A stretch of DNA of 64,000 nucleotides from VKMB-3413 sp041027365 (GTDB lineage Bacteria; Pseudomonadota; Alphaproteobacteria; Rhizobiales; Rhizobiaceae). The notes under the pieces were generated by a model. It ran no database searches. It had not been told where the DNA came from and saw only the letters and a program-made list of their open reading frames with translations. Every line of letters starts with the position of its first letter. Position 1 is the stretch's first letter. Shown in pieces: positions 25,297 through 33,313 of the stretch. The stretch spans positions 124,001 to 188,000 of the forward strand of contig NZ_JBFTEH010000003.1 of assembly GCF_041027365.1 (NCBI RefSeq), read 5' to 3'. Made by a program: the position numbers and the translations under genes.

Positions 25297-26604
25297 TCAG
25301 AGGATGTAGCGGGACAGGTCCGTGTCGCCGGCGATGCCGTCGAGCGCCTTGTGGACGTAGGCGGCGTCCACCCTGTAGCTCTGGCCGGCCTTGTCCGGCG
25401 CCTCGAAGGAGATGTCGTCGAGGACGCGCTCCATCACCGTCTGCAGCCGCCTGGCGCCGATGTTCTCGATCGAGCCGTTGAGCGAGACGGCGGTGTCGGC
25501 GATCGCGTCGATCGCGTCGTCGGTGATCTTCAGATCGACCTCCTCGGTCCGCATCAGCGCGATGTACTGCTTGATCAGCGACGCCTCGGTCTCGGTGAGG
25601 ATGCGGCGGAAGTCGTCCTTGGTAAGCGCCCTCAGCTCGACGCGGATCGGCAGGCGGCCCTGCAGCTCCGGCAGGAGGTCCGAGGGCTTGGAGACGTGGA
25701 AGGCGCCCGACGCGATGAACAGGATGTGGTCGGTCTTCACCGGCCCGTGCTTGGTCGCGACGGTCGTGCCTTCCACCAGCGGCAGGAGGTCGCGCTGCAC
25801 GCCCTCGCGGGAGACGCCGGCGCCGCCATAGCCGTCCTTGTTCGCCACCTTGTCGATCTCGTCGAGGAAGACGATGCCGTTGTTCTCCACCGCCGCGACC
25901 GCCTCGCGCACCACCTGTTCCTGGTCGAGCAGCTTGTCGGACTCCTCGCCGATCAGGAGGCCGTAGCTGTCGCGCACCGTCGTGCGGCGCTGCTTGGTGC
26001 GCCCGCCGCCCATCTTGCCGAACATCTCGGAGAGGTTGAGGACGCCGATATTGGCGCCGGGCATGCCGGGGATCTCCATCCCGCCCATCGGGTTCGACGT
26101 GTCGGCGATCTCGATGTCGATCTCCTTGTCGTCGAGCTCGCCGGCCCGCAGCTTCTTGCGGAACGAGTCGCGGGTCGCCGGCGAGGCCGACTTGCCGACG
26201 AGGGCGTCCAGCACGCGGTCCTCGGCGCCCTGATGCGCCTTGGCCTTGACCTCCTCGCGCTTCTTCTCGCGCACGAGGCCGATGCCGATCTCGACGAGGT
26301 CGCGGATGATCTGCTCGACGTCGCGGCCGACATAGCCGACCTCGGTGAACTTGGTCGCCTCGACCTTGATGAAGGGCGCGCCCGCGAGCTTGGCGAGGCG
26401 GCGCGAGATCTCGGTCTTGCCGACGCCGGTCGGGCCGATCATCAGGATGTTCTTCGGCATCACCTCGTCGCGCAGCGACCCGTCGAGCTGCTGTCGACGC
26501 CAGCGGTTTCTCAGCGCCACGGCCACGGCGCGCTTGGCGTCCTTCTGGCCGATGATGTGGCGGTCGAGCTCGGAGACGATTTCGCGGGGGGAGAAATTGG
26601 TCAT
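25297..26604 (-). CDS. hslU: ATP-dependent protease ATPase subunit HslU
   Basis: AAA+ unfoldase that feeds substrates to the HslV peptidase. 'SPREIVSELDRHIIGQKDAKR' starts the protein; Walker A 'MIGPTGVGKTEISRRL' follows at about residue 54; 'VEATKFTEVGYVGRDVEQIIRDL' contains the pore motif GYVG. The I domain spans roughly 110-240. Walker B is 'GIVFLDEIDKV', and the sensor and C-terminal parts have 'FIASGAFHVSKPSDLLPELQGRLPIRVEL' and 'NIGARRLQTVMERVL'. The end 'DTDLSRYIL' is the tail that docks HslV. Length 435. hslV is normally the next-door gene in this group but is not in the window. Confidence 0.97.
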   Translation of the reverse strand: MTNFSPREIVSELDRHIIGQKDAKRAVAVALRNRWRRQQLDGSLRDEVMPKNILMIGPTGVGKTEISRRLAKLAGAPFIKVEATKFTEVGYVGRDVEQIIRDLVEIGIGLVREKKREEVKAKAHQGAEDRVLDALVGKSASPATRDSFRKKLRAGELDDKEIDIEIADTSNPMGGMEIPGMPGANIGVLNLSEMFGKMGGGRTKQRRTTVRDSYGLLIGEESDKLLDQEQVVREAVAAVENNGIVFLDEIDKVANKDGYGGAGVSREGVQRDLLPLVEGTTVATKHGPVKTDHILFIASGAFHVSKPSDLLPELQGRLPIRVELRALTKDDFRRILTETEASLIKQYIALMRTEEVDLKITDDAIDAIADTAVSLNGSIENIGARRLQTVMERVLDDISFEAPDKAGQSYRVDAAYVHKALDGIAGDTDLSRYIL

Positions 26605-27213
26605 CTGTGTCTTCTTCGATGGATACCGGCCGCATCCGGCCCGGCGGGATCAGGCGAAAGGCGGTTGAACGAGATTTCGCCGCCGCTCATGCGGCCGGCG
26701 AGAGCGGTTGCCAAGGCATCGGCCGGGCCGGCAATCCACCGCATCCCGGCCGATCGGCCGGGATGATCCAGGTGGAAAGCCGGTTCCGGCACTCGCCTTC
26801 GCGGCACACCGCCACGTGTCGAAAACTGCCGTTCGTCATTCCCGGCCTAGATGGGGGCGCCCTGCGGCCTCTGCCAGCCCGCCCGGCGGAAAGCGTGGAC
26901 CAGCCCCGCGCGCGCCGGCTTCCGGCGGGGCCGGGTCGCGTGGCGACCGCGGACCCGCTCTCGGCGCGGTTGCGGAGCCATTCTGGTTGTCAAGGCTTCA
27001 AATGAGGGACGGATGCGGTCAAACTGCAGAGCCCGATTCGCAAGCCGGATTGGCCGACGATCAGGGCGGACAGGCGGTGAACATGCCTTCTTGCAACGGT
27101 TCGGCAGACAGAGCGGCCGCGCGGCAGCCGCAGCGGCGGCAAGCCCGGACCCGCTGCGCGCCGGTCTGGCTGCCGGATGCCGCACCCGCGGCGCGGGCGA
27201 AGGAGCGCCGATC
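26605..27213. other. 609-bp gene-free region between divergent hslU and luxR-type gene
   Basis: No frame on either strand in this gap has a recognisable protein. The regulator's frame stays open upstream of its chosen start, but that translation is Arg/Ala-rich and looks non-coding. The region holds a perfect 24-bp palindrome (26742-26765) and should contain the hslU and luxR-type promoters. I saw no clear heat-shock sigma-32 hexamers or RNA gene. Confidence 0.45.
26742..26765. repeat. Perfect 24-bp palindrome
   Basis: The half-sequence CATCCCGGCCGA is followed immediately by its exact reverse complement, with no spacer, 138 bp upstream of the hslU start codon. A 12-of-12 match is unlikely by chance in this length of DNA. 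It could be an operator for a dimeric regulator or form a cruciform; there is no T-run to suggest an intrinsic terminator. Confidence 0.6.
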
Positions 27214-27924
27214 GTGAGCCGCTGCATGGAACGGCTTCGCGCCCTTGCCGAACCCTCGGGTGAAGAGGCTCTGGCCGAAATGCTGGACCAGACGGGCAAG
27301 GATTACGGCTTTTCGCACGCCGCCGCCTTCGCCCTGCCGTCCACCGACGACACCGGCCTCGCGACGCGGCTCCTCGTCTCCAACTGGTCGCCGGCCTTCG
27401 TGCGCGCCTACGACCAGCTCGGCCTCCACCGCTTCAAGATCGTTGTCGGCACGCTGCGCTCGGACCCGCTGCCCTTCGTCTGGGACATCGACACGCTCTA
27501 CGGCGCCGACGAGCCGGAGCCGACCCCGGCGGCGAAGCTCCTGCTCGCCGAGGACTACCGGGCCGGGGTGATCTGCCCGGTGCACGGGCTGACCGCCTTC
27601 AACGGCGCGCTGTCCTTTGCCGGGAAGGCGCCGGACCTTTCGGCGGGCGCGGTGCGCGAGCTGCAGCTCTTCGCCTTCTGCTTCTTCGGCCTTCTCGCCG
27701 CGGCGCGCTTCGAGGAGAACCAGAAGAACAACCCGCTCTCGCCGCGCGAGCGCGACTGCCTGAAGCTCGCAATGCTCGGCAAGACCTCGTCCGAGATCGG
27801 CATGATCCTGTCGCTGTCCGAATATACCGTGTCGCAGTACCTCACCGCTGCCCAGCGCAAGATGAACGCCTCGAACCGCACCCACGCCGTCGCCCTCGCC
27901 GCCGCGCTCGGCTATCTCTCGTGA
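27214..27924 (+). CDS. LuxR-type transcriptional regulator (solo, atypical ligand pocket)
   Basis: A 236-residue regulator with an N-terminal autoinducer-binding-type domain (about 1-165) and a C-terminal GerE/LuxR HTH (about 175-236: 'LSPRERDCLKLAMLGKTSSEIG', 'SEYTVSQYLTAAQRKMN', in parts). The GTG at 27214 is preferred: AAGGAG lies 8 nt upstream, and an ATG four codons on is the alternative. The ligand domain keeps the tryptophan-rich pattern ('SNWSPAFVRAYDQLGL', 'DPLPFVWD'), but where acyl-homoserine-lactone receptors have Asp-Pro after the tyrosine helix this protein has Lys75-Ile76. No luxI is near. I infer a LuxR solo that may not bind a homoserine lactone. Confidence 0.85.
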   Translation: MSRCMERLRALAEPSGEEALAEMLDQTGKDYGFSHAAAFALPSTDDTGLATRLLVSNWSPAFVRAYDQLGLHRFKIVVGTLRSDPLPFVWDIDTLYGADEPEPTPAAKLLLAEDYRAGVICPVHGLTAFNGALSFAGKAPDLSAGAVRELQLFAFCFFGLLAAARFEENQKNNPLSPRERDCLKLAMLGKTSSEIGMILSLSEYTVSQYLTAAQRKMNASNRTHAVALAAALGYLS

Positions 27925-27960
27925 CGCGAGCTCTGGTCGGATCCTGCGGCATTCTTACAG

Positions 27961-28188
27961 CTATGCGACGCGGCTGCTCTCTTTCGGCCGCAGCGGCGCC
28001 TCGCCCCGCTCGGCACAGAAGGCCAGGTAGTCGTCGATCGAATCCGCCATCGCCTGCCGCAACTCGGCGACCGACGTGCCCTGAAAGGTGATGACGTCCC
28101 GGATGCCGAGTATCTCGCCGTGGAAGATGTCGGCATCCTCATCGAACGCGACGCTCGCCTCGTAGCCCTTGCAGTGCATCCTGTTCAC
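27961..28188 (-). CDS. hicB: HicB family antitoxin, C-terminally shortened
   Basis: Antitoxin partner of the upstream HicA. The 75 residues contain the HicB partial RNase-H-like domain: 'YEASVAFDEDADIFHGEILGIRDVITFQGTSVAELRQAM' read in pieces, then 'DSIDDYLAFCAERGEAP'. In related HicB proteins of about 110 residues this is followed by a proline-rich turn and a ribbon-helix-helix DNA-binding segment (pattern like 'FRVPPELH...SLNQW'). Here the frame stops after ten more residues, and no other frame downstream restores that segment before the LuxR-type gene ends. The GTG start overlaps the hicA stop by 4 nt. Toxin neutralisation may survive, but operator binding is probably lost (inference). Confidence 0.8.
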   Translation of the reverse strand: MNRMHCKGYEASVAFDEDADIFHGEILGIRDVITFQGTSVAELRQAMADSIDDYLAFCAERGEAPLRPKESSRVA

Positions 28189-28442
28189 GGTGAAACTCCC
28201 GCTGCCTTCAGGAACCGTCGGACCGAAATGACCGCGCCCTTGTCGATTTCCTTGCGCGGATGCGGTCGGTGGAAGACGGCCCGCACACCGTTCAATGCCA
28301 CCCGAACCCGGGACCCATGGCCTTCGCTCACCTCGGCGCTGAATGCCAAGAACATCGCTTCCACATCACGCCAGGCAATGCCTGCCTGAACCGGCTCTGC
28401 GAAGATCGCTTCGAGCGTGCGCTGGTGCCGGCCACCGACCAT
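28185..28442 (-). CDS. hicA: HicA family toxin
   Basis: Predicted mRNA interferase toxin of a type II module, 85 residues, dsRNA-binding-like fold. The pattern 'RHQRTLEAIFAEPVQAGIAWRDVEAMFLAF' followed by 'EGHGSRVRVALNGVRAVFHRPHPRKEIDKGAV' and 'SVRRFLKAAGV' is that of the long-HicA subgroup common in proteobacteria. In classical HicA the catalytic His sits in a G-S-H motif; in this subgroup GSR is seen and the 'FHRPHP' histidines may take over. The ATG at 28442 was chosen as the start of the conserved part. Order toxin-antitoxin with 4-nt overlap is typical of hicAB. Confidence 0.82.
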   Translation of the reverse strand: MVGGRHQRTLEAIFAEPVQAGIAWRDVEAMFLAFSAEVSEGHGSRVRVALNGVRAVFHRPHPRKEIDKGAVISVRRFLKAAGVSP

Positions 28443-28696
28443 AACTTCAATGATCCAACATCTGTCGCATGACCGCAAGCGCGCCCGTTCTTCCCATCCG
28501 CGCCGTCGCTTGCTAAAGCGGGCCTCCATGTTGGGTCCGCGCGCACGTCACATATCTCGGCGAATTAGCCGCCCGGCCTTCTGACCGGCTCCCTCGCGAG
28601 CCGCAGAAGGACCGGGACGCTTTGCTTTTCCGCGCCTGACAGTTCCCTTCAGCGCCGCCCGGACGATGTGCGGCGAACGACACGGTTGCCCTCGTC

Positions 28697-31684
28697 ATGA
28701 CCGATCCCAAGACCGACGTTCCGACGCCCGACGCCGAGACCGGCGTGGTGGACTATTCCAAGACGTTGTTCCTGCCCGAGACCGACTTTCCGATGCGTGC
28801 CGGCCTGCCCAAGGCCGAGCCGGAGTGGATCGAGAAGTGGGACCGGATGGACCTCTACGGCAAGCTTCGGCAGGCGTCGAAGGGCCGGCCGAAATACGTC
28901 CTCCACGACGGCCCGCCCTATGCCAACGGCAACCTCCATATCGGCCACGCGCTGAACAAGATCCTGAAGGACGTCATCAACCGCTCCTTCCAGATGCGCG
29001 GCTACGACGCGAACTACGTGCCCGGCTGGGACTGCCACGGCCTGCCGATCGAGTGGAAGATCGAGGAGCAGTACCGCGCCAAGGGCAAGAACAAGGACGA
29101 GGTGCCGGTCAACGAATTCCGCCAGGAATGCCGCGACTTCGCCACCCATTGGGTCGGCGTTCAGACCGCGGAATTCCGCCGGCTGGGCGTCGAGGGCGAC
29201 TTCAAGGACCCGTATCTGACGATGAACTTCAAGGCGGAGTCGGTGATCGCCGGCGAGCTCCTGAAGTTCGCCATGTCCGGCCAGCTCTATCGCGGCTCCA
29301 AGCCGGTGATGTGGTCGGTGGTCGAGAAGACCGCCCTCGCCGAAGCCGAAATCGAATACGAGGATTACGAGAGCGACACGGTCTGGGTGAAGTTTCCGAC
29401 GCAGGGTGAGGGCTTGCTCGGCGGCGCCTTCGTCGTCATCTGGACGACCACGCCCTGGACCATCCCCGGCAACCGCGCCATCGCCTTTTCCGACCGCATC
29501 GCCTACGGCCTCTACGAAGTGACGGCGCCCGAGGACGCCGAGGCTCCGCGCTGGGCGAAGGAGGGCGAGCGCTACGTGCTCGCCGACGCGCTGGCCGCCG
29601 ACGTCTTCGCCAAGGCGCGCGTGCCGGAGGGCGGCTGGCGGAAGGTCGCCGATGTGCAGCCGGCCGATCTGGAGAGCGTGGTCGTCGACCACCCGCTCAA
29701 GGACCTCGGCTACGGCTTCCCCGTTCCCCTGATCCCCGGTGACCACGTCACCGACGACGCCGGCACCGGCTTCGTCCACACCGCGCCGAGCCACGGCCGC
29801 GAGGACTTCGACGTCTGGATGGAGAACCGCCGGGCCCTGGCGGCGCGCGGCATCGACACCACGATCCCCTTCACCGTCGACGACGACGGCTTCTACACCA
29901 AGGACGTACCGGTCTTCGGCCCGGACGCGCCGGAGGGGCCGGCCCGGGTCATCGACGACAAGGGTAAGAAGGGCGATGCCAACAAGCGCGTCATGGAGGC
30001 GCTGATCGGATCCGGCAATCTCCTCGCCCGCGGCCGGCTGAAGCATTCCTACCCGCATTCCTGGCGCTCCAAGAAGCCGGTGATCTTCCGCAACACGCCG
30101 CAGTGGTTCGTCCATATGGACAAGGAACTCGGCGGGTATGGGCTGGAGCGCGAGCCGGCCGCCGAAGACACCCTGCGCGCCCGCGCCCTCCGCGCCATCG
30201 ACGACACCCGCTTCGTCCCGGCTTCCGGGCAGAACCGGCTGCGCGGCATGATCGCCGACCGGCCGGACTGGGTGCTCTCCCGCCAGCGCGCCTGGGGCGT
30301 GCCGATCTGCGTCTTCGTCGACGAGGATGGCGAGGTGCTGAAGGACGAGGCGGTGAACACGCGCATCCTCGAAGCCTTTGCCAACGAGGGCGCCGATGCC
30401 TGGTTCGCCGCGGGCGCCAAGGAGCGCTTCCTCGGCAACGAGCATGACGGCGACAAGTGGACGATGGTCCGCGACATCCTCGACGTCTGGTTCGATTCCG
30501 GCTCGACCCACGCCTTCTGCCTGGAGAAGCGGCCGGACCTGAAATGGCCTGCCGACCTCTACCTCGAGGGCTCCGACCAGCATCGCGGCTGGTTCCACTC
30601 TTCGCTCCTGGAGTCCTGCGGCACGCGGGGCCGGGCGCCCTACGACGCGGTCCTCACCCATGGCTTCGTCATGGACGAGGAGGGGCGTAAGATGTCGAAG
30701 TCGCTCGGCAACGTCGTCACCCCGCAGGAGGTGATCAAGCAGTCCGGCGCCGACATCCTGCGGCTCTGGGTGGTCTCCTCCGACTATTCGGAGGACCTCA
30801 GGCTCGGCAAGACGATCCTGCAGACCAACATCGACAGCTATCGCAAGCTCCGGAACACCATCCGCTGGATGCTCGGCACGCTCGCCCACGACAAGGGCGA
30901 GACCGTCCCGCTGGACCAGATGCCGGAGCTGGAGCGGCTGATGCTGCACCGGATCGCCGAACTCGACCAGCTGGTGCGCGCCGGCTACGACGCCTTCGAC
31001 TTCAAGCGCATCTCCCGGGCGCTGCTCGATTTCGTCGTGGTCGAGCTGTCGGCCTTCTACTTCGACATCCGCAAGGACGCGCTCTACTGCGACCCGATCT
31101 CGAGCGTGCGCCGGAAGGCGGCGCTGCAGGTGGTGCGCGAGCTGTTCGACCACCTCGTCACCTGGCTCGCGCCGCTCCTGCCCTTCACCATGGAGGAGGC
31201 ATGGCTGTCGCGCTATGGCGAGGCGGAGTCGGTGCATCTGGAGCAGTTCCGCCCCGTCGATCCGGCCTGGCGGAATGCCGAGCTTGCGGCTCGCTGGCAG
31301 AAGCTTCGCCGCGTCCGCCGCGTCGTCATGGGTGCGCTGGAGGAGAAGCGCCGGGAGAAGGTCATCGGCTCGTCGCTGGAAGCCTGGCCGACGGTGCACA
31401 TCGCCGATCCGGAACTGCGCGAGCTCGCGGCGTCGGTCGACTTCGCCGAGATCGCCATCACCTCGGGGCTGACGGTGTCGGGCGATCCGGCGCCGCAGGG
31501 CGCCTTTGCGCTGCCGGACACGCCGGACGTCGCCGTCGCCTTCCACAGGGCCGAGGGCCGAAAGTGCGCCCGGTCCTGGAAGATCACCGGCGACGTCGGC
31601 TCCGACCCGGACTTCCCGGACGTCTCGGCACGCGACGCGCAGGCGCTGCGCGAACTGCGGGCGGCCGAGAGGAACGCCGCCTGA
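28697..31684 (+). CDS. ileS: Isoleucyl-tRNA synthetase
   Basis: Class I aminoacyl-tRNA synthetase, 995 residues. The HIGH motif appears in 'NGNLHIGHALNKILKD', the editing (CP1) domain has 'WTTTPWTIPGNRAIAF' and 'GTGFVHTAPSHGREDFDVW', and the KMSKS loop is 'GRKMSKSLGNVV'. 'GSDQHRGWFHSSLLES' precedes the KMSKS loop as in bacterial IleRS. The C-terminal anticodon-binding region follows, but the zinc-finger Cys set found at the E. coli C terminus is not visible, so this is probably a zinc-free form. lspA, which follows ileS in many bacteria, is not here. An N-terminal extension of about 20 acidic/Pro residues precedes the conserved part. Confidence 0.98.
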   Translation: MTDPKTDVPTPDAETGVVDYSKTLFLPETDFPMRAGLPKAEPEWIEKWDRMDLYGKLRQASKGRPKYVLHDGPPYANGNLHIGHALNKILKDVINRSFQMRGYDANYVPGWDCHGLPIEWKIEEQYRAKGKNKDEVPVNEFRQECRDFATHWVGVQTAEFRRLGVEGDFKDPYLTMNFKAESVIAGELLKFAMSGQLYRGSKPVMWSVVEKTALAEAEIEYEDYESDTVWVKFPTQGEGLLGGAFVVIWTTTPWTIPGNRAIAFSDRIAYGLYEVTAPEDAEAPRWAKEGERYVLADALAADVFAKARVPEGGWRKVADVQPADLESVVVDHPLKDLGYGFPVPLIPGDHVTDDAGTGFVHTAPSHGREDFDVWMENRRALAARGIDTTIPFTVDDDGFYTKDVPVFGPDAPEGPARVIDDKGKKGDANKRVMEALIGSGNLLARGRLKHSYPHSWRSKKPVIFRNTPQWFVHMDKELGGYGLEREPAAEDTLRARALRAIDDTRFVPASGQNRLRGMIADRPDWVLSRQRAWGVPICVFVDEDGEVLKDEAVNTRILEAFANEGADAWFAAGAKERFLGNEHDGDKWTMVRDILDVWFDSGSTHAFCLEKRPDLKWPADLYLEGSDQHRGWFHSSLLESCGTRGRAPYDAVLTHGFVMDEEGRKMSKSLGNVVTPQEVIKQSGADILRLWVVSSDYSEDLRLGKTILQTNIDSYRKLRNTIRWMLGTLAHDKGETVPLDQMPELERLMLHRIAELDQLVRAGYDAFDFKRISRALLDFVVVELSAFYFDIRKDALYCDPISSVRRKAALQVVRELFDHLVTWLAPLLPFTMEEAWLSRYGEAESVHLEQFRPVDPAWRNAELAARWQKLRRVRRVVMGALEEKRREKVIGSSLEAWPTVHIADPELRELAASVDFAEIAITSGLTVSGDPAPQGAFALPDTPDVAVAFHRAEGRKCARSWKITGDVGSDPDFPDVSARDAQALRELRAAERNAA

Positions 31685-31951
31685 GCGGACCTGTCCGCCG
31701 GGTGTCGGCTCGTTGCGGCCTCCCGCTCGCTTGCGGGCGGGGCCGTGACATCTTAAGAACATGCCTGGAATTCGCCAGAATGTCGTGCGACTGGCTGCGG
31801 GTGTCCGTGAAGGGCGACCCGCCTGGGGGCAGGCGGTGAGTTGCAGGCCGTATCGACGGGGCCGCGGGCTGCAGAACAGGAAAGCACTGCGTGATCCGCC
31901 GTGGCAGCCGATGCGGGCTGCCCGGGTCATGCCGCAGGGGGACGTATCGGA

Positions 31952-32635
31952 ATGACCTCGAAGTCTGTCCGCAAGGCGCTCGGCGCCGCGGCCATCGTCG
32001 CGGGATGCCTGTCGCTCGGCGGCTGCCTCGGCCCGACCTATGGCACCGGCAAGTCGCAAGGCGAGACGCTGTTCGACGATCTCAACAACTTCGTCGCGCT
32101 CGGCAACACCGACCAGGCCCAGATCGCCTACAATCCGCGGCCGCCGCTGGTGAAGCCGCAGAACACCAAGGTCCTGCCGCCACCGCAGGCGAGCCGGACC
32201 ACGGCGAACGATCCGAACTTTCCGGAATCGCCCGAGGCTCGCAGCAAGCGGCTGCAGGCGTCGGCGCAGCAGGGCGACGGCATCCTGCCGGCCGATGTGG
32301 CGAGCGCGCGCAAGGAAGGCGTCACCCAGGAATATCTCGACCGCACCAGCGGCGGCGGCTACACCTTCAAGAACGATCACAGCGCCGGTTTCCTGACGCA
32401 GGCCGAACTGGAGAGCCACAAGGACGAGGTCGCCAAGCGCCTGCGCGATCAGAAGCAGGGCAGCCCCACCCAACGGAAATATCTGAGCGAGCCGCCCGTC
32501 GCCTACCGCACGCCGGCCGCGACTGCGCCGATCGGCGTGCAGGGCGAGGACGAGGAGACCAAGGCACGGCGGCTGAAGAACGGCGGCAAGCAGGGCTTCT
32601 TCGACAAGCTCGGCAACCTCCTGCCCTCGCTCTGA
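31952..32635 (+). CDS. Predicted outer-membrane lipoprotein of unknown function
   Basis: A 227-residue secreted protein. The start at 31952 gives a lipoprotein signal: positively charged 'MTSKSVRKALG', hydrophobic core, then the lipobox 'LGGC' with the lipidated Cys at about residue 25. The mature part is hydrophilic, rich in Gln, Pro and Lys, with no recognisable enzyme domain ('YGTGKSQGETLFDDLNNF', 'GYTFKNDHSAGFLTQAELE'). The residue after the Cys is Leu, not Asp, so outer-membrane sorting is expected. Similar lipoproteins lie downstream of ileS in other Rhizobiales, but the function is unknown to me. Convergent with tadA. Confidence 0.8.
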   Translation: MTSKSVRKALGAAAIVAGCLSLGGCLGPTYGTGKSQGETLFDDLNNFVALGNTDQAQIAYNPRPPLVKPQNTKVLPPPQASRTTANDPNFPESPEARSKRLQASAQQGDGILPADVASARKEGVTQEYLDRTSGGGYTFKNDHSAGFLTQAELESHKDEVAKRLRDQKQGSPTQRKYLSEPPVAYRTPAATAPIGVQGEDEETKARRLKNGGKQGFFDKLGNLLPSL

Positions 32636-32645
32636 GCGAACCGGC

Positions 32646-32671
32646 GACTGGCGGTGCGACGAACGCCAGTC
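32646..32671. terminator. Possible bidirectional terminator hairpin between convergent genes
   Basis: GACTGGCG (32646-32653) and CGCCAGTC (32664-32671) form a perfect 8-bp stem with a 10-nt loop between the ends of the lipoprotein and tadA genes. There is no T-run on either side, so termination efficiency is doubtful. Confidence 0.35.
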
Positions 32672-33116
32672 AGCGCCTGGCCTTGAAGAACGCCTTCAAG
32701 AGCGCGGCGCTCGCCGTCTCGCCGATGCCGGAATAGACGTCCGGCGCGTGGTGGCAGGTGGGCTGGCCGAAGAAGCGCGGGCCGCTCTCGACGGCGCCAC
32801 CCTTGGGGTCCGACGCACCGAAATAGAGCCGCCGGATCCGGGCGAACGAGATGGCCGCGGCGCACATCGCGCAGGGCTCCAGCGTGACATAGAGATCGGC
32901 GCCGGCGAGCCGCTCGGACGACAGCTGCGCACAGGCGGCCCGGATCACGAGGACTTCGGCATGCGCCGTCGGATCGTGACGCAGCCGCGTCTCGTTGCCG
33001 GCGGCGGCGAGCAACCGTCCGTCGCGTACGAGGACCGCGCCCACCGGAGTCTCGTCGCGGGCTGCGGCTTTTCTCGCCTCGTCGAGGGCGATATCCATGA
33101 AATTTCGGCCGGTCAT
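32670..33116 (-). CDS. tadA: tRNA-specific adenosine deaminase / nucleoside deaminase
   Basis: Zinc-dependent deaminase that converts A34 to inosine in tRNA(Arg). Zinc and catalytic residues are in 'DPTAHAEVLVIRAA' (His-Ala-Glu) and 'TLEPCAMCAAAISFARI' (Pro-Cys-x-x-Cys). 'GPRFFGQPTCHHAPDVYSG' and 'KAFFKARR' make the usual C-terminal tRNA-contacting end. Length 148 fits TadA. Its position next to a pseudouridine synthase and rsmD, all RNA-modification genes, is the conserved arrangement in Rhizobiales. Guanine or cytosine deaminases share the fold, but the flanking genes and the C-terminal end support TadA. Confidence 0.92.
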   Translation of the reverse strand: MTGRNFMDIALDEARKAAARDETPVGAVLVRDGRLLAAAGNETRLRHDPTAHAEVLVIRAACAQLSSERLAGADLYVTLEPCAMCAAAISFARIRRLYFGASDPKGGAVESGPRFFGQPTCHHAPDVYSGIGETASAALLKAFFKARR

Positions 33117-33313
33117 CCCTGCTTCTCTCGCACAGGGCCTTCCGACCTGCTAGGCGGTTATCGCAACGGGAGGCGAACGCGGCGGCACCAGCCGGCCGGC
33201 GATGCGTTGCCCCGACAGGCGGCCTTTGCCGCGCGACCCATCGTGGCGACGATCCGCATTCGACATTTCAGCGACAGGCAGCGCCGGACGGCGGCTGCAG
33301 CAAGGGCATTGGC

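Noticed and set aside
28183..28196. GTTCACGGTGAAAC as a third parS site
   Set aside because: The CACGTG centre is broken by an extra G, and the sequence overlaps the hicA stop and hicB start.
30483..30500. Sequence resembling a tRNA T-loop (GGTTCGATTCC)
   Set aside because: It encodes the DVWFDSGS segment of ileS, and there is no acceptor or anticodon stem around it.
31720..31745. GC-rich hairpin after ileS as a terminator
   Set aside because: The stem is short and imperfect and there is no T-run.
28649..32473. 1274-codon open frame antisense to ileS
   Set aside because: Shadow of ileS, which has all class I synthetase motifs on the other strand.
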